From Immersiella caudata (taxonomy: Eukaryota > Ascomycota > Sordariomycetes > Sordariales > Lasiosphaeriaceae), in the NCBI GenBank assembly GCA_030512335.1, contig JAULSU010000006.1, forward strand, positions 1,178,001-1,242,000: a stretch of 64,000 nt of DNA, in the 5' to 3' direction. Shown piece by piece: positions 55,519 through 64,000 of the stretch. The notes under the pieces are model-generated. The model had not been told where the DNA came from. It saw only the letters and a list, made by a program, of their open reading frames with translations, and searched no databases. How positions within the stretch are numbered: position 1 is the stretch's first letter; each line of letters opens with the position of its first letter. The translations under genes and the position numbers were made by a program.

Positions 55519-58500
55519 TTACACAACTCGTTGTAGACCCGAATTTCGTCGATTCCTTGCCACCGTCGGAACTGGCGCCACCCAGCCGCCTTCATATCTT
55601 TTCAACTTGACTACCGTTGGGTGTTCTGACACCATGGATGGCCGCATGCTGCTCCTCTCGTGGCCATGTTGATGTGGGACAGCCAGATGTGTGCCGCGCC
55701 GACGCTCCCAGCCCTCCCCGTTGTCCTGAGCCTGCTCCAAAGTGATAATCGGGAGTCGATCGGTCCACCCGACAAGCGGCAACGAGGCATCATCAGGCGA
55801 AGTGCCGACGACGGTTCCCATGTTTCTTAGCAAACCAAGCAATGCCAACGGCGGCATGCGAAGAGCGGCAATTGCCAGCGCGAGAGACTTCCCGCATGGC
55901 CTTGAGCTAATCTCGTTTACTTCCAACCGCTGTAACCCAAGTTCAGTCGGTTTCTCGCCCAGGTAGAGCTTCACCATTTGAGTGAAATTGGGAGCTACAA
56001 GGCCGTGATCGTCATCATTGCTGCCACATTGCTTCCAATCTGACACGAAAGCCTTCTCCATCTGCTCCCAGAGCACGCAATTCAGAGCTGGTGGCTCTGG
56101 CTCCGGCTCCAACACCCCCTCGAGAGCATCCTGCGCCTCGCGACACAATAGGCAGATGACTTTGCCGCAAGCGCTCAGAAGCTTTTCACAAGAGCCAGGG
56201 GATATAGAAAGTGTGATACAGTCCTGACAGGGTGGTGAATCCCCAGGTGAGTCTGTTTCTGTTGAGGCATATAGGAGGCGGTCCTTGTAGCTCGGCATCT
56301 CAGCTATCGTTGTAGACGATTTTGGTGACCCTGAGTCGGCAGCGCCGACGCGGAGGTCAAGGACTGCGCGCACTGCCAACGCCAGCGGGCTGTCCCGCTC
56401 AGTTTTTTGGGCTCCTCTGAGGCTGACAAGCCGAACCACGAGCTCGAGGCACGCGAGTGAGGAATGGAGAGCAGCGTACTGGAGGATCGACTCTCCAGAA
56501 GGAAACACATGAGATTCGAGCTCTCCGGGCCGGATAAATCGTATCATGTCGCGCAGGAGTGCACTGTTGCCCCTTATCAGGGAAACGTGAAGTGGGCTCA
56601 GTCCCTCCCCGGACAGCTGCGTAGGGCTCGCCCTGTGGTGCAGGAGCACGCTCACGGGATCTGACTTTGTCTCAACGTGGCTGGAGTGTCGCTTGCGAGC
56701 GGTGTAGCGGCATGCAGCGAGATAAAGAGGCGATTCGCCCCGACCATTGACTGCGCTGACGTTGGCGCCCCGTGAGATGAGACCACGAACCTCGGCCGCA
56801 TTGAGCCGCAGAGACGCCTGGTGCAGCGGCCACTGCTTGGGGTCTCCATATGGCGGGGATAACCCAACGGCCGCAAGGATCTCCCACAGGTCGTCAGGGC
56901 AGTCCTCCCTTGCGGCTGCAACGAGAAGAGGGGTACTACCGTCGACCGCAGCAACATCAGGGCTAGCCCCTGAAGCAAGTAGATGTCTTGCAAGTTGAAA
57001 GTAGCCTTTCCGGATGGCGTGGTGCAATGGTGTGAAACCTGCCTTGTCTTGAGGCCCGGGATCCGCTCCAACCGAGATAAGATACAAGGCAGACTCGATG
57101 TGTTCTTTCTTGGCCTGGGCGAGGATATGTAGAGGCGTGGAGCCTGCCCTATCGGCCGAGTTAAGTGCTGCGGCCCTTGTTTTGGTCCCGATGTCTTTGA
57201 TTAGATCATGCCTGCCTAGGTCGCAAGCCCAGTGGAGCGTCGTGCGTCCGTTGTTCGACACATGGTCAACATCCGCCCGTTTTGACAGTATGAATGCCAA
57301 CTCGGGGCAGTACTGTACAGCATAATGCAAGGGGCTCTGGCCAGTGAGTGTTGTTGCGTTGATATCAGCTCCAGCCCTGAGCAACATGTTGGCGCAATTG
57401 ACATGACCGCCCCGGAGTGCGGCATGCAACGGCGTCACCATATCATTGTCCGGGGCGTCAAGGGTGAAAGAAACGTCAGGGCTAGCACTTGCAACTGCTA
57501 CCAACAGCTCCAAGACGCCGGAACTGCCGCACATGGCGGCCAGAAGAAGTGGTGTCCGTCCTTGGGCATCCCGCCGGCCTCCCCAACTTGCGCCCAGGCC
57601 TTGGTCTCGGAGGACCCGCTGTGCCACGCCCGTACTGTTGCTGACAGATGCAATGTGCAGAGTGGTGGTGCCGTCAGCAGTGGCTTGCCCCAATTTCAGT
57701 GACGGGGCATGAGAGCTCGCCCTGTCCAAAACGGCCTCTACGGTCGGGAGGCTGTCGAATAGCGCAGCAACATCCAGCGTGTTCACAGCAATAGAGTTAG
57801 CATTGATAACCTGGGCGTGAAGTGTTGACGGTGCCAGATTCTCGACGTGCCTCCGGAGCACTGACGAGACGGCAATTCTGTTTGCAATGGCGACGCCAAC
57901 ACCCGCGGCGAATGCAGGTCTGCTCTCGCTTTGCGCCATATCGACGTGGTAACCCCAGCTCAGCAACGCATATTTCAGCAGCTTGTGGGACCTTTGGAGC
58001 GCGCCGACTTTCATCCAGTAGTTTGCAGGGAGCGGCAGGACGGCGTCGTCAAATACGTGGAATCGCAAGTATGTTGAGAGAGTCTGCAGAATTTCTGAAT
58101 GCGGATTGGCGAGGAGAGGCTCAGCTTTGGAGTCCAGATAGGTGTCCAGATAGGTCCGCAGAGTACCGTGGGCCAAGCGAAATACGCGCGAGTGGGTGTC
58201 GTAGGTAACAAGGCCCTCCGTCAGCTTGATAATCGCATTGACGGACAGAATGCCGGTCGAGTCGAGGGCGGTGTCATTGACGCGGATTGATAGTGCTTCG
58301 AGTAGCTCATCCTCGCCAAGATGCCGCTTCGAAGCGTATACCCACGCTAAGATGGATATAGCCGTGTTCGCACGCGCTTGTCCTAGGATCCTGCTCATGT
58401 ACGCCGCGTATTGTGCGTTGAGCTCTTTGGAAGGGGACGAGAGCACATCGCGGATCTCGCGGACAGAAAATGTTGTTTCCAATTCCCGGATCTGCATGTC

Positions 58501-60027
58501 GGCGAGCAGAAACATGCCGCCGGATTTGATGACAATGCCTTCCACTATCTCTTGTCGCAGGGCGGCCATATTTCGTTTCCTTGTTTCATCCTCTCGACCA
58601 CTGTGTGCACTGCAGCTGTTGCAATGAGTGCCAGCCTCATCATGCATTTTGCTGCCCACACTCTCGTCGATTTTTGATTCCAGAAAAAGCGAAATATCCT
58701 TTTCCAGCGCTTCAATGCGGATAGGAGTAACACCAACCAACTGATGTACGTTGGCATCGAAGTGGTGTCTTGACGTCAACAGAATGCCAATGTTAGACTG
58801 TGATTGAAGTTTGACGAGAGCTCTCATGAGATCGCGGAGTGTATGTTCTGGAATCTCGTCTAGAGCGTCAAAGCAGACATACAGCTTTCGTTCCAGTTCT
58901 GAAAACTGCGCGAGTAGGTTGATACACTCTTCCGCTGTAGGTTTCCTTTTGATAGGCCGTTTGCAGGTTTTCCTCAACGAATCGATGAGGTCTCGAGCAG
59001 CCTTGTGACCGTATAGGGCACCCGCAATCTGCCTCAGGGCCACAGCGAGTATGTTCTGCACGTTGTGCAGTGCCGCGTCATCATGCCTCAGATATACCGC
59101 AGCGACGGCGGAGCCAGACGCAGCTTGTTCCTCAAGGAAGTGGTCCACCACAGCGCTGAACAGCACGCTCTTTCCGCACCCTGGTATGCCGTAGCACCAG
59201 ACCACCAACCCTGACGGGTTTGCCACCCATCTCTGTATGTCGCGGTGGTGGACGAGCCAGGTTGCTGTGCCCTTCTGTCGGCGTCCTGCAACGTCGAGAT
59301 GTCTCTGGAAGCCATCGACGCTACACAAGAACTCCAGCAACTCCTTCCTCTTTCTGAGCTCAGCCGCGGCCATGTCTCTGTCATTTCCTTTAGACAGCTC
59401 CATGACGCTGGCCGAAATGTCTGGCCATTCTTTCGCCATCCGATCTAGCCCTGTGTCGCTGCCAAAGAGAAGGGCGAAGCACGCATCCCAACCCTGCAGG
59501 GTTTTCTGAACTTCAGCCAAGGGGGCAGCTGCTTTTTCTAGTTCCGCCATGTCTTCCCTCAGTTGCTGGAGCTGGACGCTTGCTTGCTCCCAGCTCTGAA
59601 AGAAGAGGCCCCACCCGTCGAGACTGAGCGTGAGATGTAGCATCGTTATAAACCGGCTGATTTCCTGCAATGAGCTCTGTTGTTTTCCTCGTATGACGGG
59701 CCAAAGGAGCCGCGACGACTGGATGCTGTCGGTAGTTTTCTTGACTTCGCTCTCCAACCCACAAACAAACTCCTCGCACTTCTCAATCAGCTTGCTGATA
59801 GGAGCGGACTCCCGAGCCCCGAGCAACCTCTTGGCTTTCTTCGAGCTTAGGAGGCCTCTCACAGCTCCCATGATCGCCTCCAGACTTTCAACTTCGCCCT
59901 GCAGCCGCTTCAGCTCGGCGGGGGCGTTCTTAACATCTGAAATGTACTGGATGATGACTGTTGTCGATCTGAGAATAACATCGCATGCCCCGAGAAGGCC
60001 AGTTGCTAATCCGATTGCCTTAGCCAT
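55519..60027 (-). CDS. NACHT-ankyrin STAND receptor
   Basis: Intronless, 1502 residues from the Met at 60027. That start is preferred because MAKAIGLATGLLGACDVI begins like other fungal STAND N-terminal helical domains; the frame is open 42 codons further upstream without such character. A helical N-terminal domain (about 1-200) is followed by the NACHT domain: WCYGIPGCGKSVLF (Walker A, about 280-287), VCFDALDEI (Walker B, about 383-390) and LLTSRHHF. After the helical region come roughly eleven ankyrin repeats (about 780-1200) with TPLHAALRGGHVNCANML-type units. They are mutually diverged, unlike the TPR array at 7082. Past the ankyrins is a Cys cluster (CQDC...CEKLLSACGKVICLLC, about 1262-1292) and a 200-residue C-terminus without recognised domain. 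Presumed recognition receptor; no lesion seen. Confidence 0.92.
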   Translation of the reverse strand: MAKAIGLATGLLGACDVILRSTTVIIQYISDVKNAPAELKRLQGEVESLEAIMGAVRGLLSSKKAKRLLGARESAPISKLIEKCEEFVCGLESEVKKTTDSIQSSRLLWPVIRGKQQSSLQEISRFITMLHLTLSLDGWGLFFQSWEQASVQLQQLREDMAELEKAAAPLAEVQKTLQGWDACFALLFGSDTGLDRMAKEWPDISASVMELSKGNDRDMAAAELRKRKELLEFLCSVDGFQRHLDVAGRRQKGTATWLVHHRDIQRWVANPSGLVVWCYGIPGCGKSVLFSAVVDHFLEEQAASGSAVAAVYLRHDDAALHNVQNILAVALRQIAGALYGHKAARDLIDSLRKTCKRPIKRKPTAEECINLLAQFSELERKLYVCFDALDEIPEHTLRDLMRALVKLQSQSNIGILLTSRHHFDANVHQLVGVTPIRIEALEKDISLFLESKIDESVGSKMHDEAGTHCNSCSAHSGREDETRKRNMAALRQEIVEGIVIKSGGMFLLADMQIRELETTFSVREIRDVLSSPSKELNAQYAAYMSRILGQARANTAISILAWVYASKRHLGEDELLEALSIRVNDTALDSTGILSVNAIIKLTEGLVTYDTHSRVFRLAHGTLRTYLDTYLDSKAEPLLANPHSEILQTLSTYLRFHVFDDAVLPLPANYWMKVGALQRSHKLLKYALLSWGYHVDMAQSESRPAFAAGVGVAIANRIAVSSVLRRHVENLAPSTLHAQVINANSIAVNTLDVAALFDSLPTVEAVLDRASSHAPSLKLGQATADGTTTLHIASVSNSTGVAQRVLRDQGLGASWGGRRDAQGRTPLLLAAMCGSSGVLELLVAVASASPDVSFTLDAPDNDMVTPLHAALRGGHVNCANMLLRAGADINATTLTGQSPLHYAVQYCPELAFILSKRADVDHVSNNGRTTLHWACDLGRHDLIKDIGTKTRAAALNSADRAGSTPLHILAQAKKEHIESALYLISVGADPGPQDKAGFTPLHHAIRKGYFQLARHLLASGASPDVAAVDGSTPLLVAAAREDCPDDLWEILAAVGLSPPYGDPKQWPLHQASLRLNAAEVRGLISRGANVSAVNGRGESPLYLAACRYTARKRHSSHVETKSDPVSVLLHHRASPTQLSGEGLSPLHVSLIRGNSALLRDMIRFIRPGELESHVFPSGESILQYAALHSSLACLELVVRLVSLRGAQKTERDSPLALAVRAVLDLRVGAADSGSPKSSTTIAEMPSYKDRLLYASTETDSPGDSPPCQDCITLSISPGSCEKLLSACGKVICLLCREAQDALEGVLEPEPEPPALNCVLWEQMEKAFVSDWKQCGSNDDDHGLVAPNFTQMVKLYLGEKPTELGLQRLEVNEISSRPCGKSLALAIAALRMPPLALLGLLRNMGTVVGTSPDDASLPLVGWTDRLPIITLEQAQDNGEGWERRRGTHLAVPHQHGHERSSMRPSMVSEHPTVVKLKRYEGGWVAPVPTVARNRRNSGLQRVV

Positions 60028-60656
60028 CACCGCAGCTTGACCCGTCGAGTCAACCGAAGCGGAGACGCAAAACTGGTCGGGCAAGTATCTGCAAAGGGGA
60101 AAAATTGAAGGCTGTTGAATAGAGCGAATCGAGCCGTCGTCAGAGGTTGGCACCTCATTTTTTGACCGTTGTGCGGTGATGGTGTCGAGAGACTTTGGAC
60201 GCCGTGGCGGGGTTGTGCTTGGTTGGGCGACCTGGAAGATCAGGCACCAGCGACTGGATGGATGATAGGAGGTACACGCTATCTAGCTTGCCCAGCTACA
60301 ACCGGGTACGTCATCACTCGCCAATAATTCTGAACTGTCAATCAGCCCAACTTGTCGAAGAAATATTTTAAGCTTTGTCCTTCCTCAGGTATATTGACGA
60401 AATTTTTTAGCGATGTGATGGAATGCGGTGAAACGAGAGGCTAGAGTGATAGTATATGTCGGCTCTTGCCCCTTTTGGTAATCACTTGCCTGGGTTGGGT
60501 ACTGCCGGCCAAACTTCGTAAACGGATGTCACGCTACCTCTCGAGGCCAGGGTCATCTGAGGAAGTCGACAATGCGGCGGCCGTAGAACCATAGATGGCG
60601 GACGGGGCGCTTAACACATCGCTGTGTTGGACTATCCGACGCGCCTTTGTGCGGAA
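60028..60656. other. promoter region of the NACHT-ankyrin gene and 3' flank of the GNAT-like gene
   Basis: No gene recognised. AT-rich around 60355-60480. Confidence 0.45.
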
Positions 60657-61400
60657 TCACAAATACTTTGCCGTCATCTCTGACTGCGATATTATTCGGT
60701 GTGACACAACCCCCTTCAACCAAGCTGGCAGTTGTTGGTGGTCGTCCAGATATGCGGAGACCATTCGAACCTCTTGCTTGTCGTCTGCCCCATCCGATTC
60801 TTTGGCGATGAAAACCTCGACGTATCCCGTAGGAAAAAAACCGAGCCGGTGAAAAGTCTTTTTCCCGGCAGGGGTAGCAGTAAGAGCTGAGATCACGATT
60901 AGTACTTTGCTAGAAAGAACGTCCAAATGCAAGAAGACCTCACCCGATAAGCCAACAACCTTCCACCCTTCTCTGAGCGATGCACGCTGAACGATCTCGT
61001 CTACAGCAAACTGGGCAAACCCACGCTTTCTGACGCCCCCACTTTCGGCGAACCGTTCAATATGAAAAACATGCAGCCCCACCTCCTCCGTAGTGGCTGC
61101 GTTCTCACTCCGACTTGGGAAGGCCACCTCCGGGTCGATATCCGTCTCCTTCAGAGTCCCCTTGAGAAGATTATCCCAGTACGGTTGTCGAATCGGCAAA
61201 GCAATGATAACCCCCACCGGCTGAGACATGCTACTCCGAAAGCTGATGGACAAATCGGGGCATCCATCGACCCAACTTTTCAGGCGTGCAAAAGTGAGCG
61301 GCGCTGGGTACATGTCCTGATCAGACGCGTAAACCTCCTGGAGGACCTCATCCTCAACGGTACCCCGCAGGATTGTGTCAGGTTCGAAGGTGGAGGCCAT
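60657..61400 (-). CDS. GNAT-like acyltransferase
   Basis: 247 residues from the Met at 61400 (MASTFEPDTILRGT); the frame is open to a further ATG at 61535 that would add 45 less typical residues. It shows the fungal GNAT pattern: DQDMYPAPLTFARLKSWVDGCPDL, a beta strand PVGVIIALP, then VGLHVFHIERF, GFAQFAVDEI as the likely acetyl-CoA/helix segment, and SALTATPAGKKTFHRLGF near the C-terminus. The canonical Q/R-x-x-G-x-G/A pyrophosphate loop is not clear, so acetyl-CoA binding is not assured. No intron, no signal peptide; probably soluble. Substrate unknown. Confidence 0.65.
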   Translation of the reverse strand: MASTFEPDTILRGTVEDEVLQEVYASDQDMYPAPLTFARLKSWVDGCPDLSISFRSSMSQPVGVIIALPIRQPYWDNLLKGTLKETDIDPEVAFPSRSENAATTEEVGLHVFHIERFAESGGVRKRGFAQFAVDEIVQRASLREGWKVVGLSGEVFLHLDVLSSKVLIVISALTATPAGKKTFHRLGFFPTGYVEVFIAKESDGADDKQEVRMVSAYLDDHQQLPAWLKGVVSHRIISQSEMTAKYL

Positions 61401-61937
61401 TGACCAGAAATGAGAGTTGGTGAAGTTGAAAAAGACTTGATGCAAGCGGCGAAAGTGGGGGCAGGTTGTGGAACCTCTGATGAGTTCGCGCGGCTCGTGC
61501 CGAGGGTGAGTCTCAACCAGAGTTGACCTCATCATGGTTTATTGCGATTTAGAGTGATGACGACATTTTCTCCGGATAGACAGCTCAAACTCCAACAGCT
61601 AGGTGGTTCGCTGAATTCTGTGCTGGAGATCCCCTAGATTGTTTTCAACAGTAGCTTCCTTCCAACCACTTCAACCCATTGCAGCGGTCTTGGCGCGCCA
61701 CGACCGTGAGCGTCGACTTCATTCCACTTATAAAAAGCATATAGGCTATTTCTGTCTTTATCTGAAAGCCAAGATGCTTAAAACCTCTCAGGATAACAAT
61801 CGATATTGAACAATAATTGCCAAGACGCAGCACTGAGCGGTCCATCCCGCCCAGTCAAGTACAAATGACGAGAGATTCCCCATTTTCTCGTCTTTGGCAG
61901 TTGCCAACTTTTGCTTCAAGTCAAGGTCCCGATAAAA
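61401..61937. other. divergent promoter region
   Basis: Lies between the GNAT-like gene (minus) and the small secreted protein (plus). No gene recognised. Confidence 0.5.
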
Positions 61938-62568
61938 ATGCGCATTGCGATATTTACCTCCTTCTTGCTGGCGCCCCTGGCGGCGCTCGCCGCCCCAGCC
62001 CAAGAAGCTAGCGGCACTTTGCGAACCCCACCGACCCGGGCTCTTGATACCCGCCAAGTCGTGACTCCGGCTCCTTGCGCGCCTCTGAACCCGCCGCCCA
62101 CCGAGGAGCAGATGAAAGCCCGCTTTGACAAGTTTGCAACGGCTTTCTTGGTGACCAAGAACCTCACCGAAGCTTTCTCGTACATTTCATCTTCATACAA
62201 GGTAGGCTCCCATGAGTTTCTGGCTTCCAGAGAGGTCAACCGCTAACTACCCCAGCAACACCGGGCTGGTGTCCCCGATGGTCCCGAGTTCGTCCTCGAT
62301 ATCCTCGGCCCGATGTGGCCCAACGTAACCATCACAGATCCGCGATGGACGTCCAACGCGGAATACGGGTGGCTGAACTACAAGACCAGCGCCTTCGGGG
62401 AGATCGTGGACAAATATAAGTTCGAAGCCGGCTGCATCACCGAACATGTAAGACTGACCCGGAATGATGTCGCCGAAGATGTGGAGTAGTTTTCCCCAAT
62501 AGTGCGCTAGAGCTAACGACGGCGGGTTGCAACAGTGGGACGAGGGAGAAGTATATCCCACGGACTAA
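61938..62568 (+). CDS. small secreted SnoaL-like protein
   Basis: Three exons (61938-62201, 62256-62447, 62536-62568), introns of 54 and 88 nt, both GT-AG; 162 residues. Signal peptide MRIAIFTSFLLAPLAALA, then a Pro/Thr-rich pro-segment with Arg-Gln (possible Kex2-type processing near RALDTR). The mature domain starts with EEQMKARFDKFATAFLVTKNLTEAFSYISSSY and continues PMWPNVTITDPRW...CITEHWDEGEVYPTD. The order (helical start, YISxxY, central Trp, terminal strand) resembles SnoaL/NTF2-like small proteins, and one N-glycosylation site (NVT) is visible. Secreted, function unknown. Confidence 0.75.
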
Positions 62569-63684
62569 ATTCCGGTTGTCTCATTGGTCAAAATTCGTAT
62601 TCGAATCACTCGAAGGGCAGGTGGCAAACCTGAGGTCGTAACGGCGGGTTATCTCCGAGATCGCGAGTTGGAGGCAACGAATTGGCCAGGGAGGTTGTCC
62701 GTCTCCGCGATTGACCTCAGTCGTTTTTTAAAGATTCCAAATGCAGCCTCCAAACCGGTCGGTTCGCGACGGTAATCACTCTTCGATCCTCCTTTGAACA
62801 CCGATTTGCACGCATGACGGCTGCCGGGTTAGGATTGCATCTGCCCCTCACTTCAAACGGTCTGAGGTCCCCGATCGTACCCCTGGCCGATCACCAGGGT
62901 GTTTTGGGGCGAGGCGGGGTAAAGGGTCCACCACCTGCGAACTGGCCCCACCCGCAACTTGCCCCTCTTCCCACCTCGTGCCGTCATGGAGAGAGGACAA
63001 GGCCGTTTCCGTGTTGTTGCTGCCGTCAATGAAAGTACCGGATGTCTTCCAAGGAAGTGAGAGAATAAACCACTACCGAAAGTGATCGGTAGGTCGAATT
63101 GAGAGCAGGAACGGCGTGGTCTGATATTTTGTCGGGAGACTGCCGCTGGTAGTATCAACGGATGTCGCCAAGCTCCGGCGAAGCAAGCTCAGGCTTCCAA
63201 ACGTTTCCAAAAGACGAGCGGATTGGAATCGGCAGCGAGCTCATTGGATTGGCCACCCCCCCACCCACTTTCGCCCGAATCTCCGAGCTCTCATAGCAAC
63301 GCCGTTGGCGTATCGCGGGTACCTGAGCCCCGGCGTCAGACAAGCGTGGCGACATGTAGATTGGATACCCGTTACTGCGCCATCTTGGGTACCCCGAGCA
63401 ACGGGCAGAGCAAGGAGGGGTTGCATGCTTCCGCTTGTAGTCAGTGTTAGGAGCCATCGCGCCATAACAACCCCGCAGTGGTCATGTCCTGGTCTCGGGG
63501 AGTCGGATAAGAAGGCGCTGTGGGGTAATCTTCTGAAGTTCTTCTACCGTGGCACCTTCCCTCCCTTTCTCTCTTCTTGCAACAAACTTCCCGCTGGCGA
63601 TTGCGAGTTTGTGGCATTTGCAACCATAATTCTCGCGGAACATACATCTTAAAGCTCGGAAACTCTACATTTTAAACCGGCATC
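62569..63684. other. intergenic, promoter of catalase-peroxidase gene
   Basis: 1.1 kb without a convincing gene; several short frames overlap on both strands. The last 100 bases contain a C/T-rich stretch and the leader of the catalase-peroxidase gene. Confidence 0.5.
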
Positions 63685-64000
63685 ATGGGTGAATGTCCCG
63701 TGCAGCACTCCAACGTGGGCGGCGGCGGCACCAAGAACCAGGACTGGTGGCCTGCCCAGCTCCGTCTCAACATTCTCCGTCAGCACACCGAGGTCACCAA
63801 CCCCTACGACAAGGACTTCGACTATGCCGAAGCCTTCAAGAGCCTCGACTATGAGGCCCTCAAGAAGGACATCGCCGCCGTCATGACCGACTCGCAGGAC
63901 TGGTGGCCTGCTGACTTTGGTCACTACGGCGGCTTCTTCATCCGCATGGCCTGGCATAGCGCCGGCACCTACCGCGTCTTCGACGGCCGCGGCGGTGGTG
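63685..64000 (+). CDS. katG1: catalase-peroxidase, N-terminal part (cut by window end)
   Basis: The ATG at 63685 opens a frame that runs off the window after 105 codons. MGECPVQHSNVGGGGTKNQDWWPAQLRLNILRQH is typical of intracellular fungal KatG1 (no signal peptide, unlike the secreted KatG2). The distal haem-pocket triad is present in FFIRMAWHSAGTYR: Arg87, Trp90 and His91, with Trp90 the tryptophan of the family's Trp-Tyr-Met adduct. The enzyme is a bifunctional haem catalase/peroxidase removing H2O2. Its normal length is about 740-780 residues, so most of the gene lies beyond the window. Confidence 0.95.
   Translation, partial: MGECPVQHSNVGGGGTKNQDWWPAQLRLNILRQHTEVTNPYDKDFDYAEAFKSLDYEALKKDIAAVMTDSQDWWPADFGHYGGFFIRMAWHSAGTYRVFDGRGGG

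Noticed and set aside
1..64000. CRISPR arrays, rRNA genes, intact transposons, viral insertions
   Set aside because: Looked for and not seen; the organism is a fungus and no supporting motif was found.

Overview
The window is nuclear DNA of a filamentous ascomycete (Pezizomycotina, most likely a Sordariomycete). Evidence: short GT-AG introns of about 50-90 nt, HET-domain and NACHT/NB-ARC STAND proteins, CFEM cysteine frameworks, a fungal tannase, Rfc3, the giant DUF6606/DUF3638/DUF3645 protein and a catalase-peroxidase. No rRNA, CRISPR array or intact transposase was found.

Layout. 1-4.3 kb: decayed coding relics, the clearest a polytopic membrane-protein pseudogene with three nonsense codons and a frame change. 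4.8-8.2 kb: an apparently intact HET/NB-ARC/TPR receptor whose TPRs are an almost perfect 126-bp tandem array. 8.7-10.3 kb: a tannase/feruloyl esterase. 10.4-13.6 kb: a tRNA-Thr-like relic and a DUF7708-NACHT relic on the minus strand. 13.6-17.1 kb: AT-rich, gene-free DNA with many short perfect hairpins. 17.1-19.3 kb: a divergent pair of double-CFEM membrane proteins. 20.8-23.3 kb: a RING-patatin relic back to back with an amidase relic, then a decayed intron-containing tRNA-Ile. 23.9-27.2 kb: a NACHT/DUF7791-type receptor. 27.8-30.3 kb: a HET relic. 31-34 kb: a hypothetical gene and Rfc3. 35-44.6 kb: the 3197-residue DUF3638 protein. 45.6-46.1 kb: a small secreted cysteine protein with a likely one-base frameshift. 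47.0-49.0 kb: a HET-domain gene broken after the HET domain. 49.5-53.9 kb: an eight-exon zinc-finger/G-domain/RING-like/patatin protein. 54.3-60.0 kb: an F-box/LRR-like relic and a NACHT-ankyrin receptor. 60.7-64 kb: a GNAT-like protein, a small secreted SnoaL-like protein and the 5' end of catalase-peroxidase.

How the genes relate. About eight loci in 64 kb belong to fungal self/non-self recognition and regulated cell-death families (HET, NB-ARC, NACHT, patatin). Roughly half are dead, which fits birth-and-death turnover. The housekeeping block (Rfc3 and the giant DUF3638 gene, 32.6-44.6 kb) is intact and sits between two such accessory segments. The most notable gene is the G-domain/RING-like/patatin fusion. 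It has a decayed paralogue 27 kb away that keeps at least two of its intron positions, and a HET gene lies directly upstream.
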